Position numbers and translations under genes: made by a program. Shown piece by piece: positions 1-9,770 of a stretch of 64,000 nucleotides of DNA. The notes under the pieces are model-generated. The model worked only from the letters and a program-made list of their open reading frames with translations, did not search any database and was not told where the DNA came from. This stretch comes from Neurospora tetraspora (lineage: Eukaryota > Ascomycota > Sordariomycetes > Sordariales > Sordariaceae): positions 2,480,001-2,544,000 of the forward strand of contig NW_026944383.1 of assembly GCF_033439725.1 (NCBI RefSeq), written 5' to 3'. Position 1 is the first letter of the stretch. Each line of letters begins with the position of its first letter.

Positions 1-141
1 TTGTTTGGTGAAGGAGTAGCCGGTTTCTCAAGGTTGCTCCGGGTTCATGTCTGATATTGCCGCAATATTTACTGTGGTTAGATGGCTGCCGTTGCTATGA
101 TAATAATAGAGGTTGATGGACTGAAGTACCGTCAGGCCCAG

Positions 142-530
142 TCATGGTGAATTTGCTACACAAGTCTTGGCAAACGTAGCAAGGCGTGCTCCCTCTATTC
201 CCATCTCCGGAGTGTCCGGCATCGGGGGTTTGGTACTCTCTGCGAAGTGCACCTTCTTGTACAGAGGTAGGTTTCCGTCGGCGTGTTTCTCTTTGGGAGT
301 CGGCTTAGACTTCGGACCCGTCTAGATCCCTTCGCCGTACGCCTTCTCTTCGGAGGGAGCACCGAAAGTCAACGCATCCGTTTCCTTCACAACTCCTCCG
401 CTCAAGATGCAAGTGGTCTTTTCGACCTGCTTATCCATGCAAGCCTTGGAACCCGTCTTGTTGGCTAGCTCGTTGATGGGAGCGGCGGCCTTGGTGCTTT
501 ATTCTGCAAGACGACTTCTGTGTGAGATTG
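142..530 (-). pseudogene. Degraded 3' part of an unrecognised gene
   Basis: The minus strand reads as protein-like sequence to a TGA at 142-144. It is Lys/Pro-rich towards the end (KSKPTPKEKHADGNLPLYKK). A TAG at 322-324 interrupts it in frame, and a further in-frame TAA lies just upstream near 515. Both fit CAG/CAA to TAG/TAA changes. The 5' part is not visible. I do not recognise the family. It lies outside the inverted repeat. Confidence 0.35.
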
Positions 531-544
531 GTTGGTTAGTTTTC

Positions 545-821
545 TTTGTTGTTGATGAATGTCAGGAGAAGATGCACAAACCTTGAAGATTGCCAGCTAC
601 CTGAACAGCCTGGGCAACCCCACTGGCCTCCCCCATCATGTTGTCCATTGGGTGCGGCATATGCCACACCATCAAGACCTTCTTCGCATGGTCGGCATTT
701 CCCGAAGAGTGTTCGTAGAAGACGACAGAGTACCTCCCAGGAGCGCAAGTTTTTGGGACTGGGTCTACCTGTGACCACACTGGAGTGTGACGGACAGGGG
801 AGAATATCCACGTCATCGCCC
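545..821. other. Left flank of the inverted repeat, no recognised gene
   Basis: Unique sequence between the degraded minus-strand relic and the outer repeat boundary. A 71-codon plus-strand ORF (559-774) exists but resembles nothing I know and has no supporting context. The last shared base with the right arm is 822. Confidence 0.4.
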
Positions 822-1063
822 TTCGTCGTCGTCGATGAGGGAAGATAGAGAAAGGAAGAGCAAGTTAGAGGAAGGAAAAGTGAGGAAGAGGAAGGAAGGT
901 AGACAGAGGTAGAGGAAGGAAGAGGAAGGAAGAGGATATTCATAGGAAGACAGGGGGTTGAAGGCAGGGGAAGAAAGTTGTCCGTCAGCCTTTGTTACGC
1001 CAAGATACTTAGCACACATCATGGAAATAGCACGGCAACCTACAATATGGGGACCCTGGACTC

Positions 1064-1345
1064 ATGGATGCTGGGGTGGAGAGGAAGGATATCGAGGCTG
1101 GGTTCGGGACTTGGTGCTACAGTGAGCCGGGGGATAGGAAGGCGTGGGGAGATGCCATGATTGAGAGGTTGAGAACGGGACAGATGAGGGGACGGGGAAT
1201 TGAGTTGGGGTTGACGACGGAGGAAGGCGTGGAGGAGATTGTTAAGGGGTGGGAGGAGTGGATGGAGAGGGGGGATGCGACTTTGGGGATTGTTAATGGG
1301 GAGGTTATTGTGAGGAAGGTGGCCTCTTTGCCGAAAGCTACCTAG
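1064..1345 (+). pseudogene. 3' fragment of a class I SAM methyltransferase-like gene (left copy)
   Basis: The 93-codon ORF resembles the C-terminal end of fungal UbiE/COQ5-like class I methyltransferases: an AGFGTWCYSEPG-type segment, then an acidic helix and a final GIVNGEVIVRK strand. The SAM-binding Rossmann half is absent and no coding continuation is visible upstream. The ATG at 1064 is simply the first in frame, so this is a truncated remnant captured at the edge of the repeat. Confidence 0.5.
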
Positions 1346-1483
1346 GAGAAAGAGCGACACATCATGCTACGGGATAACAACTGGAACAAAGGATGTGCGG
1401 AGGTTGTCAGGAACAATGGAAAGTGCGTTGGAAGCGGTCAATTCCGATGCATGCCCCTGAAACAGTTCGTAGAAGGAACTACC

Positions 1484-1503
1484 AATTCGTGGAAGGAACT
1501 ACC
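1484..1503. repeat. 20-bp unit, single copy in left arm
   Basis: The unit AATTCGTGGAAGGAACTACC occurs once here and twice at 31660-31699 in the right arm. It accounts for exactly 20 bp of the 300-bp length difference between arms. Confidence 0.85.
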
Positions 1504-1613
1504 AACGGCATTCGATGAGAACAAACACCTGCGGCTAGCGGCAACATGGAAATTTGCCTTGTGCAGCGCACTATACAACCCCGCGTCTAGCATTATCCAA
1601 CTTCCATCTCCCC

Positions 1614-1688
1614 TTCTTCTTCCTCTCTTCTTCTTCCTCTCTTCTTCTTCCTCTCTTCTTCTTCCTCGTCATCTTCTTCCTCGTCATT
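1614..1688. repeat. Pyrimidine-rich 14-bp minisatellite, short allele
   Basis: A few units of CTTCTTCTTCCTCT, followed by degenerate TCGTCATCTTCTTCC units. The right arm carries 20 more 14-bp units at the matching place. Because 14 is not a multiple of three, the array stays open in all frames and creates artificial Leu/Ser-rich and Arg/Glu/Lys-rich ORFs. Confidence 0.9.
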
Positions 1689-1706
1689 TCACCCAGCCAA
1701 CACGCC

Positions 1707-1907
1707 ATGGAGGAATCGTCCGAGATCACCATCACTGGCCCGAGTCCTGACGCGGCAAGGAACTATTCCGTCGACTCCGAAATCTGGGATTTCTTCACCA
1801 AGACTTCTGCCAGCCTCGAAGCCTGCGACGCCAAAGCAAGGGAGCTCGTCAGCGGTGGAGAAGTTGTCCCAGTCGACGGAGGAGAGAGAGCGACATTGTC
1901 TACTTGA
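1707..1907 (+). pseudogene. 5' fragment of a possible phosphotransferase-like gene (left copy)
   Basis: A 66-codon ORF starts with a good ATG and reads into a segment CDAKARELVSGGEVVPVDGG. This resembles the beginning of fungal aminoglycoside-phosphotransferase-like proteins, in which a similar segment precedes the first strand of the kinase fold. The reading then meets a stop 11 bp before the end of the convergent PNP gene. I infer a truncated 5' scrap abutting the PNP 3' end. The family call is from memory of a short motif and is weak. Confidence 0.35.
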
Positions 1908-1917
1908 ACCCCGCCTG

Positions 1918-3117
1918 CTAGTACTTGGGCCACTGCGGTATGGCAGACGGATGCCCATAAAACGGCGCATTATATTGGTTGCCGGCGGTGTTGTTATTCG
2001 TTTGATACCCTGCGCCCATATTGAAGTTCATAAACCCGCCTCCCGAGTTGTGAAACTGATCCCGTCCCACATACCACCCATCTCCCCGAGTCCCATTCCT
2101 CTCATCGGGAAGAGATGACTCTGTCGACGACCCTCCACCTGCCGGTAGCAGCAACAGAAGTTCCTTTGCGTATGCCGCCGCCGTCGCTGCCGCATAGCCC
2201 TGCCACTTCTTATTCTTGTGCGAGTCCGCATAGTCGCAGACTCCCCGGATGACCAGACCCTGGTAGTCGCTCATCACGCCCGCAGCTTCCATCTCAAGAC
2301 AGATGATGTTGTGCCTCGCGTGAAGTTCATTCCTCTTAGCGCTCGACCTGACAACTGCATTTGCTGAGCCGATGTTGCCATAGTGGATATGGGGTTGGTC
2401 ACTCTTCCGCTCGGCTCTTTTGCCCCGACTCTTGCGCAGCTTTGCTCGCGTCGCGTCACAAAGGCCTTGACAGAATCTTCCCCTGTCCGTATGAAGATAG
2501 CTGTCCTCAAAGAGATGATCGTATTCGGCCCCAGGATCCTCATAAGCCTGCCTCGATCGCTCATTCAAGCCTCTGCGCAACTCCTCCAGGTACCGCGGGA
2601 TCTTACTTCCCACCACCTGCATATGCATGCTTCGCAGATTATTCACCGCAGCGAGCAGAGCAGCAGACGGGTGAAGCGTGTGCTCTTTGACAGTCAATTC
2701 TTTCTGGCCCTCCCACGCACCGAACTCATAATGCGTCACACCTCCTCTTCCTTGCTGGGGAACGCCGACGACGACGTCGCCCAAGACAATCTGCTCCTGC
2801 AGATCTGGACCGTAGCAGGGCATCCCGCCTGCGATGCCAACCACCAGAACATGTTTGATGTTGCGAAACGAGCGGCGCATGTTGGCAAGGGCCGTGGCGG
2901 CTGGTTCGATACCCATGCGCGGACACACAACCATCACGACGAAGTGCGAGCCTATACGTCCTACGTGGTAGAGAACGTCGTCGTCGGGAACTTCCATTGT
3001 TGTGGGGTCCTCTAGCATTCCCACCGCAGCGGTGAGTTCCAAGGGCAAGGGGGCGATCCAGCCGACTGTGTACCGAGAAGTGTCGTGGGAGGGATCCATG
3101 TGGGCAATTGTTGACAT
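1918..3117 (-). CDS. PNP/UDP-phosphorylase-fold effector with C-terminal amyloid-like motif (left copy)
   Basis: A single-exon 399-residue protein of the PNP_UDP_1 (nucleoside phosphorylase/MTA-SAH nucleosidase) fold. Family marks are an N-terminal GWIAPLPLELTAAVGML, a VVGIAGGMP glycine loop near residue 95, the LEMEAAGVM motif near 280 and the fungal NLR-associated GVCDYADSHKNKKWQGYAA near 295. From about residue 330 the chain turns low-complexity. Residues 355-388 form a G/N/Q-rich block with GGGFMNFNMGAGYQ and NNNTAGNQYN. The same block opens the divergently transcribed NACHT-WD40 protein (21/34 identical, no gap). Known systems pair such a motif-bearing effector with a neighbouring NLR, so I infer a cell-death or defence effector acting on nucleosides or nucleotides. 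Enzyme activity and substrate are not shown. Confidence 0.85.
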   Translation of the reverse strand: MSTIAHMDPSHDTSRYTVGWIAPLPLELTAAVGMLEDPTTMEVPDDDVLYHVGRIGSHFVVMVVCPRMGIEPAATALANMRRSFRNIKHVLVVGIAGGMPCYGPDLQEQIVLGDVVVGVPQQGRGGVTHYEFGAWEGQKELTVKEHTLHPSAALLAAVNNLRSMHMQVVGSKIPRYLEELRRGLNERSRQAYEDPGAEYDHLFEDSYLHTDRGRFCQGLCDATRAKLRKSRGKRAERKSDQPHIHYGNIGSANAVVRSSAKRNELHARHNIICLEMEAAGVMSDYQGLVIRGVCDYADSHKNKKWQGYAAATAAAYAKELLLLLPAGGGSSTESSLPDERNGTRGDGWYVGRDQFHNSGGGFMNFNMGAGYQTNNNTAGNQYNAPFYGHPSAIPQWPKY

Positions 3118-3985
3118 CGAACGTGATTATCCAAAACGAAGAACAACACTGTCTCAGCTTGCAAAGATACACCAAGGACCAGAGAAGGTGCTTTTGGTTT
3201 TAACGTCTACTCGGGGTGGTAGAGGCAAGATCCAAGGTGGACAGAGGTAGGCTAAGGCCCAGCTCTGGCACCCTTTGCTCCAAGAGTGAGCATTATGGCT
3301 CGGCGTTGTCGGGTTGGTGGCCTCACATACCTCCACCCACCATGATGGGAAATATGGAGGGCATCCAGACCAGACAATCCCCTCTTGGCCAGGTGACCCT
3401 TCAAGCCCAAGTGTTTTATCTTCGGTGCGGAGTCGTTCTTTTGAAGCTTCTGATTGGCCGACTTTGCTTAGGACCTCTCTCGAAGTGACGGTGATCCCAG
3501 TCTAGGAGAGTGGCGTCTTACTTGCAGTTGTGGGGGCAGGCGTCGCATTCAGCTTTCCCCGAAAGGATATCTTCACACTACCAATGGCACATGCGATTGG
3601 TGGCCGACCCACGCCAGACTGGGAATTTGGGCATTAACAGGTAGTGTCCATTGGGCATCTTTGACACCTAGGCTGATCTGGAAGGCCAGGCGTCAACAGC
3701 TGATGCCGCAAATGTGCACATTTCGCTAGCACATCCGCCTTCCCACAGCTTTGAGACCGCCTTTGGTTGGGGATGAGTCTTCTGAGCTGCAAACCAAAGT
3801 TTGGGGACGCTATACCTTTGAAATTTTTGGTTGGCCAACCAGTTGGACAATATTCATCTCTTCGTTCCGTTCTGTCACCCCCTCGCTTTCTCCCTGAACA
3901 TTGTAAGACGATCAACTCCTTTAATTCCACACGTTTGATCTTGTAAGCAAGCATTATACACATCCCGAAGCTCAATCCTTGCAAC
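3118..3985. promoter_or_regulatory. Shared divergent promoter region of the PNP / NACHT-WD40 pair (left)
   Basis: 868 bp separate the start of the PNP gene (minus) from the first exon of the NLR (plus). No credible gene lies inside; the short ORFs on both strands are unconvincing. The head-to-head arrangement implies a bidirectional promoter and co-expression. I cannot name transcription-factor sites with confidence. Confidence 0.6.
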
Positions 3986-6900
3986 ATGAAAAGGTCCTGG
4001 TCTTTCTCCAATTCTGGTTCGGGTTTCTCCAACGCCAATACCGGCCCGGGGACTCAGTATAACAACAACGCCGCCGGGCCGCAATACAATAACTACTACT
4101 ACGGACGTGGGTTTCTATCATGGGTGATGGGCGGTACAGGCACGTGCTAACATTCAATAGCTCCTTACACTGGAACTGATCAAGAGCTCGTTAGCTATGC
4201 AATGTCAGAGAAGGACCAGCAATGTCTAAAGCACGTACGCCTTACCGATCCTCGCCACGATAAAACCCGCATCGAACAGACCAAAGGCGGCCTTTTGAAG
4301 GACTCATATCATTGGGTCGTGGATAACGCTGACTTTCAGCGATGGCGTGACTACCCGCAGCACCGATTACTATGGATTAAGGGCGACCCCGGCAAAGGGA
4401 AGACTATGTTGTTGTGCGGCATTATCGATGAGCTGGATCAAGGCAAAACTGCCGACGTGCGCCATTGCAATGTGGCCTACTTCTTCTGCCAGGCTACCGA
4501 CTCTCGCATCAACAATGCAGCCGCCGTATTGCGCGGCCTGATCTACCTGCTTAGCGAGCAGCAGCCATCTGTCCTCTCATACGTGCGGAAGGAGTATGAC
4601 CGTGCAGGCGAGAATCTCTTCAAAGATGCAAATACGTGGGTCGCCCTATCGGAAATTTTCACCAATATTTTAACAGACTCAAGCCTCCGAACGACCTACC
4701 TAATCATCGACGCACTGGATGAGTGTGTTGATTGGTCACAGCTTCTCGACTTAATTGCTCAGCAATCATCATCTGGATCTCGAGTCAAGTGGATTGTCTC
4801 AAGCCGTAATTGGCCGCAAATTGAGGAACGGTTGGAGAAAGCCGCAGATAAAGTGAAGGTCTCCCTGGAGCTAAATGCGGAATCCGTCGCAGCGGCTGTC
4901 AATGCATTTATCCTGCACAAGGTGGATGACCTAGCAGGGCTGAAGAAGTATGATCCAAGGACAAAAAAGACCGTTCAGGACTACCTGTGCTCCAACGCGC
5001 AAGATACGTTCCTTTGGGTGGCGCTAGTCTGTCAAGCGCTTGAAAAGGTCCAGAAAGGGTTTACCCTAAAAAAGCTACGCATGTTTCCATCTGGGCTGGA
5101 CGCTCTATATGCGCGGATGAGAGAGGATATGAGCCAGTTCGATGAATCCGATCTTTGCAAGCACCTTCTTGCTATTGTTACAATTGTTCGCCGGCCAATC
5201 AGCCTTGAAGAACTAACCACTCTCGCCGACGAGCTTGATAACACTTACGACGATTCCGAGTCATTAGAAACAACTATAGGGCTTTGTGGTTCATTTCTAA
5301 CACTACGAGAACGAACCATCTATTTTGTCCATCAATCAGCTAAGGACTTTTTACTTGGCAATGCCTCTGATAAAGCTGGCAACCAAGCTTCTCAGGAGGC
5401 GTTCAAGTGGATTTTTCCTTCTGGGAAAGAACATGTGAACTATACCATCTTCTCGAGGTCACTTGATGCCATGTCTACAACACTGCGACGCGACATATAC
5501 GACTTAAGCGCACCGGGATTTCCGAGCGACAAGGTCCAAGTATCGGATCCGGACCCGCTAGCGACGGTGCGGTACTCGTGCGTCTACTGGGTTGATCACT
5601 TGTGTGACTCGGTTTCTGGCACGAACACAAAACAGCATGATCGTTTACAGGATAATGAGGTTGTCTATACATTCCTCAAGACGAAGTACCTTTACTGGCT
5701 TGAAGCTCTAAGTCTACTCCGAGCTATGTCAGAGGGCGTCATTGCTATTAGAAAACTCGAGGGCCTACTAGTAAGTATAAGTCTAACTCCGCCCTAGGAA
5801 CTTGGTCTAACTAAAGATATAGGGAGGTAATGATCAGTCGCAGTTATCAAAGCTTGTTTGGGATGCTTACCGGTTTGCTCTGTCTTATAAGTCAATAATA
5901 GAGCAAGCTCCACTTCAAGCATACATATCAGCGCTTGTATTTGCTCCAAGCGGTAGCTTGATAAAGAGGAATTTCAGGGCAGAAGAACCTGAATGGATTC
6001 GAACTAAGCCGGCTGTAGAATTGGATTGGAATGCATGCCTCCAGACCCTAGAAGGCCATAGCGGCGTCGTTACCTCGGTAGCATTCTCGCCTGATGGCCA
6101 GCGGCTTGCGTCCAGTTCGGAGGACAAAATGATCAAGATCTGGGATCCGGCGTCGGGGAGCTGCCTCGAGACCCTAAAAGGCCATAGCGGCCCCGTTTGG
6201 TCAGTGGCATTCTCGCTTGATGGCCAGCGGCTTGCGTCCAGTTCGGAGGACAAAATGATCAAGATCTGGGATCCGGCGTCGGGGAGCTGCCTCCAGACCC
6301 TAGAAGGCCATAGCCGCTACGTTTACTCACTGGCATTCTCGCCTGATGGCCAGCGGCTTGCGTCCGGTTCGGACGACAAAACGATCAAGATCTGGGATCC
6401 GGCGTCGGGGAGCTGCCTCCAGACCCTAGAAGGCCATAGCGGCCCCCCCGTTAGCTCAGTGGCATTCTCGCCTGATGGCCAACGGCTTGCGTCCGGTTCG
6501 TGGGACAAAACGATCAAGATCTGGGATCTGGCATCGGGGAGCTGCCTCCAGACCCTAGAAGGCCATAGCGACTTCGTTGTCTCAGTGGTATTCTCGCCTG
6601 GTGGCCAGCGGCTTGCGTCCGGTTCGGGGGACAAAACGATCAAGATCTGGGATCCGGCATCGGGGAGCTGCCTCCAGACCCTAGAAGGCCATAGCAGCTA
6701 CGTTCGCTCAGTGGCATTCTCGCCTGATGGCCAGCGGCTTGCGTCCGGTTCGGACGACAAAACGATCAAGATCTGGGATCCGGCGTCGGGGAGCTGCCTC
6801 CAGACCCTAGAAGGCCATAGCGGCCCCGTTTGGTCAGTGGCATTCTCGCTTGATGGCCAGCGGCTTGCGTCCTGTTCGGTGGATAAGACGATCAAGATCT

Positions 6901-7865
6901 GGGATCCGGCGTCGGGGAGCTGCCTCCAGACCCTAAAAGGCCATAGCCGCTACGTTTACTCACTGGCATTCTCGCCTGATGGCCAGCGGCTTGCGTCCGG
7001 TTCGGACGACAAAACGATCAAGATCTGGGATGCGGCGTCGGGGAGCTGTCTCCAAACCTTGGAAGGCCATAGCGGCCCCGTTTGCTCAGTAGCATTTTCG
7101 CCCGATGGCCAGCGGCTCGCATCCGGTTCGTGGGACGACACAATCAAGATCTGGGATCCGGCGTCGGGGAGCTGCCTCCAGACCCTAAAAGGCCATAGCC
7201 GCTACGTTTGCTCAGTGGCCTTCTCGCCTGATGGCCAGCGGCTCGCATCCGGTGCGGACGATGACACTATCAAGATCTGGGATGCGGCGTCGGGGAGCTG
7301 TCTCCAAACCTTGGAAGGCCATAGCGGCCCCGTTTGCTCAGTAGCATTTTCGCCTGATGGCCAGCGGCTTGCGTCCGGTTCGGACGACAAAACGATCAAG
7401 ATCTGGGATCCGGCGTCGGGGAGCTGCCTCCAGACCCTAGAAGGCCATAACTACTCCGTTAACTCAGTGGCCTTCTCGCCTGATGGCCAGCGGCTTGCGT
7501 CCTGTTCGGGGGATAAGACGATCAAGATCTGGGATCCGGCGTCGGGGAGCTGCCTCCAAACGATTATTACTAGTACTATGATGACCTATATATCGTTTGA
7601 CGATACTAATCGCTACCTACGTACCAACGTTGGACGTATTAAAATAGTTACAGAAACTACCGAAAGCCAAGTTGTACTAGATAATCCAGAGAGCCATGGC
7701 TATGGCTTGGGACAAGATGGGTCTTGGATTACTTGCAACGGCCAGAACGTACTCTGGCTGCCATCGAATTACCGACCGTCTGTTCTTGACCTCCAGGAAC
7801 GGATGATATCCATGGGCAGCACATCGGGACTGGTTTGGTTTATTGGCTTCTCGCAAGACACATAA
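3986..7865 (+). CDS. NACHT-WD40 NLR with N-terminal amyloid-like motif (left copy)
   Basis: Spliced model: exons 3986-4106, 4161-5770 and 5823-7865, giving 1257 residues. Intron 1 (54 nt) has GTGGGT, branch GCTAAC and AATAG; intron 2 starts GTAAGT and ends TATAG; both junctions keep frame. Exon 1 encodes the G/N/Q-rich block at residues 7-40 (NSGSGFSNANTGPGTQ, then NNNAAGPQYN), matching the C-terminus of the divergent PNP protein. The NACHT domain has Walker A GDPGKGKT at 115-122 and Walker B IIDALDE near 223-228. Twelve near-identical WD40 repeats follow (6039-7553), then a conserved C-terminal cap with GYGLGQDGSWITCNGQNVLWLP. I infer a cytosolic receptor whose WD40 domain senses a ligand and whose N-terminus seeds an amyloid on the PNP effector. 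Confidence 0.88.
6039..7553 (+). repeat. Twelve-unit 126-bp WD40 coding array (left)
   Basis: Twelve tandem units of 42 residues of the form LQTLEGHSxxVxSVAFSPDG / QRLASGSxDKTIKIWDPASGSC; unit 4 has one extra Pro codon. Units are almost identical except for the two residues before the blade Val and the one after it, and the residue(s) around ASGSxD. Variant combinations recur (GPV-W, RYV-Y, GPV-C), indicating unit shuffling. This is the high-internal-conservation repeat pattern of the fungal NWD family (HET-E/HET-D/HET-R type). Confidence 0.93.
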
Positions 7866-8080
7866 TGTATTCCATGTCTTTCTCAATTCCTTTCTCTCTA
7901 TTTCATTTTTCTAGCATGCCACCAGAAGGGTCTGGGAGGATAGGCAAATTTATAGGAATCTTGTAAATTCTAGTAACTTCTTTTGACGTCAAGATGACTT
8001 ATTCTATTACGAAGAAGCAAGACTATTCCATCCATTGACTCTCCTTTTGCTTGTGCCTGTGCGGTCCAGATGCCACGGGA

Positions 8081-8362
8081 TTAACCCGTGACTGCCCAGT
8101 CATAGCCAAGGTTGGTACAATGGTAGAAGCCTCGATTCTCCTCGATCGGATAAGTAGTCTCTTCCTTGGTAGTGCTTGGGTGAGCCAACACACTTGCAGT
8201 AGCTTCGTCGCAGCTACATAGTCTTGGTTTAGATGCAGGGAATCGCAGCTTAACCTGTGGCTTTATACTACTGACTAGGTGTTGAAGGTACTCAAGACTT
8301 TCCTTCACACTAGTAATTTCGCTTGTATGAGCGATGAAATGATACTCCTCTTTCTGGATCAA
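8081..8362 (-). CDS. Small hypothetical protein convergent with the NLR (left copy)
   Basis: A 93-codon ORF with ordinary composition, identical in both arms (24521-24802). It lies about 215 bp downstream of the NLR stop, on the opposite strand. No domain, signal peptide or membrane segment is evident. It might be an exon of a larger gene or chance. Confidence 0.25.
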   Translation of the reverse strand: MIQKEEYHFIAHTSEITSVKESLEYLQHLVSSIKPQVKLRFPASKPRLCSCDEATASVLAHPSTTKEETTYPIEENRGFYHCTNLGYDWAVTG

Positions 8363-8689
8363 CCATGCTGGATGATGAGAAGAAGCTCACAGTTTTGTGA
8401 ATGGTTATCACTCCATTGCGGCATTTCCAACTCAGAATTCCACCTGCGGCTTTGAACTTGGTTGTGATAACCCGGAATAGGGCAACGAGTTCTACAACTT
8501 TACGCCTCTACCGCTGAAGGATGAAGACGAAGATTTGAAAAGGCTAATACCAAGATAGAGGAGCTCCAACCCATTGGCAGGTAGCTCCGTCCTCGCAAGG
8601 TCCCTGGTCAAAGTACAATCAATGGAAAATGTCACGAGGCGCAGGCAAGCACTAAGATAGGACTTTGATTGTTGTGCGAGGAACAGGCT

Positions 8690-8850
8690 CAGGATTGTTC
8701 TAGCTTAGGATCGTTCTGGCTCAGGATCGCTCTACCTCAGGATCGTTCTGGCTCAGGATCGGTCTACCTCAGTATCCTTGTAGCTCAGGATTGTTCTAGT
8801 TTCTTGGACCGTTCTAGCTTAGGATCGTTCTGGCTTCGCTGGTTTTAATA
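8690..8850. repeat. Tandem 'CTCAGGATCGTTCTGG' repeat, inner end of left arm
   Basis: About ten imperfect 15-17 bp units of the type GGCTCAGGATCGTTCT. The inverted-repeat identity ends inside this array at 8827. Related arrays lie at 9405-9770 and 23897-24200. Confidence 0.85.
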
Positions 8851-9406
8851 GTTCTTTCTTGCTTTGTGATGATTGGAAGAAGTCGTAATTATGGGGGAAG
8901 GGTCAACAGTGATAGCTAGGCCGGCGAAGCCGGTCTCAATGGTTCCCCCGTGACTGGCTAAGGATCTAGGTTATATGTGGTCTGCCTAACTAGCAGTCCA
9001 GAATAAATAATGTTTCTTCGAGCTGGGGTGAGAGAATTATAGCTATAATCGCGCCTGAGCGTATGTATGTGTCTAAGGAAATCTAATTTGCGAGGATTGC
9101 ATGTTTGTCTCCGCTTTTTTTTCCCCCTTACTTTACGCCTATACGAGTATTAAACTTAAATAGAATTCAAATTCTGTATTCTAATTAGTGTTTAATCATT
9201 TCCTAATTAATTCCTTCGAATCCGCTTTATTCCTTTAAAAAGAGGAAGGCGGTTGAATGCAAGAGTGAAGGCCTAGGAGGTCGGCTGAGCCCACTCCGGT
9301 TTCGAAAAACGAGCCGTCACACCCACAACCTGCAAGTCGCCTCGCTTATTAGTGCATAATGATTGGAACAAGTGGCAATTACGGAATAAAAGTTCTACCT
9401 TAGGAT
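8828..9406. mobile_element. Probable ~580-bp insertion splitting the inner end of the left arm
   Basis: The right arm runs straight through its tandem repeat (24055 down to 23897), while in the left arm the matching tandem repeat resumes only at about 9407. The interrupting segment carries similar words near both ends (TGATTGGAAGAAGTCGTAATTATG near 8870 in its longer form; ATGATTGGAACAAGTGGCAATTAC near 9360), an AT-rich centre and a CCGTCACA motif near 9312. It has no coding capacity. Probably a non-autonomous or solo element; class unknown. Confidence 0.45.
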
Positions 9407-9770
9407 CGTTCTAGCTTAGGATCGCTCTGGCTCAGGATCGCTCTAGCTTAGAATTCTTCTATCCTAGGATCGTTCTAGTATTTGGGATCGTTTTAGTATT
9501 TGGGATCGTTTTAGTATTTGGGATCGTTTTAGTATTTGGGATCATTTTAGTATTTGGAATCGTTTTAGTATTTGGAATCGTTCTAGTATAGAATTGTTCT
9601 AGTGTCTGGGATCGCTCTAGCTCAAGATCGTTCTAGTATAGGATTGTTCTAGTTTCTTAGATGGTTCTAGCTCAGGATCGTTCTAGTGTCTGGGATCGTT
9701 CTGACTTCGGATTGTTGTTCGTTGTTCGTTCTACCCTAGGATCGTTCTAGCATACTGCTCTAGAGAGCAT
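9407..9770. repeat. Tandem repeat with 18-bp 'TTTTAGTATTTGGGATCG' units
   Basis: This begins with GGATCG-type units and continues with about seven 18-bp units of TTTTAGTATTTGGGATCG, then more GATCGTTCTAG units. The first part matches the reverse complement of 23897-24055, where only about two of the 18-bp units are present, so this array has changed copy number since the arms formed. Confidence 0.8.

Larger units (their letters stand above)
822..8827. repeat. Left arm of a giant inverted repeat
   Basis: The reverse complement of this segment is found at 24056-32361. Paired positions add to 32883 from the inner end to the minisatellite, to 33163 beyond it and to 33183 outside a 20-bp unit, so there are no other indels. 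The proteins encoded in both arms are identical. The outer break is sharp: 822/32361 still pair, 821/32362 do not. The inner break lies in a tandem repeat of the GGATCGTTCTAG type, and similarity resumes after an insertion at 8828-9406. The arm holds a methyltransferase scrap, a PNP effector gene and a NACHT-WD40 gene. Confidence 0.95.

Noticed and set aside
2383-3015. 210-codon plus ORF antisense to the PNP gene (and its right-arm twin)
   Set aside because: The minus-strand frame has clear PNP_UDP motifs; the antisense reading has none.
3634-4038. 134-codon minus ORF over the NLR first exon
   Set aside because: It overlaps the exon whose splice sites, frame and motif match are well supported. 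Its own composition shows no domain.
6323-7399. Series of antisense ORFs reading SSEPDASRWPSGENATE in the WD40 array (and in the right arm)
   Set aside because: Shadow frames of the WD40 units, repeated with the same period.
8690-8850. Regularly spaced repeats resembling a CRISPR array
   Set aside because: Units are contiguous with no unique spacers, and the genome is eukaryotic.
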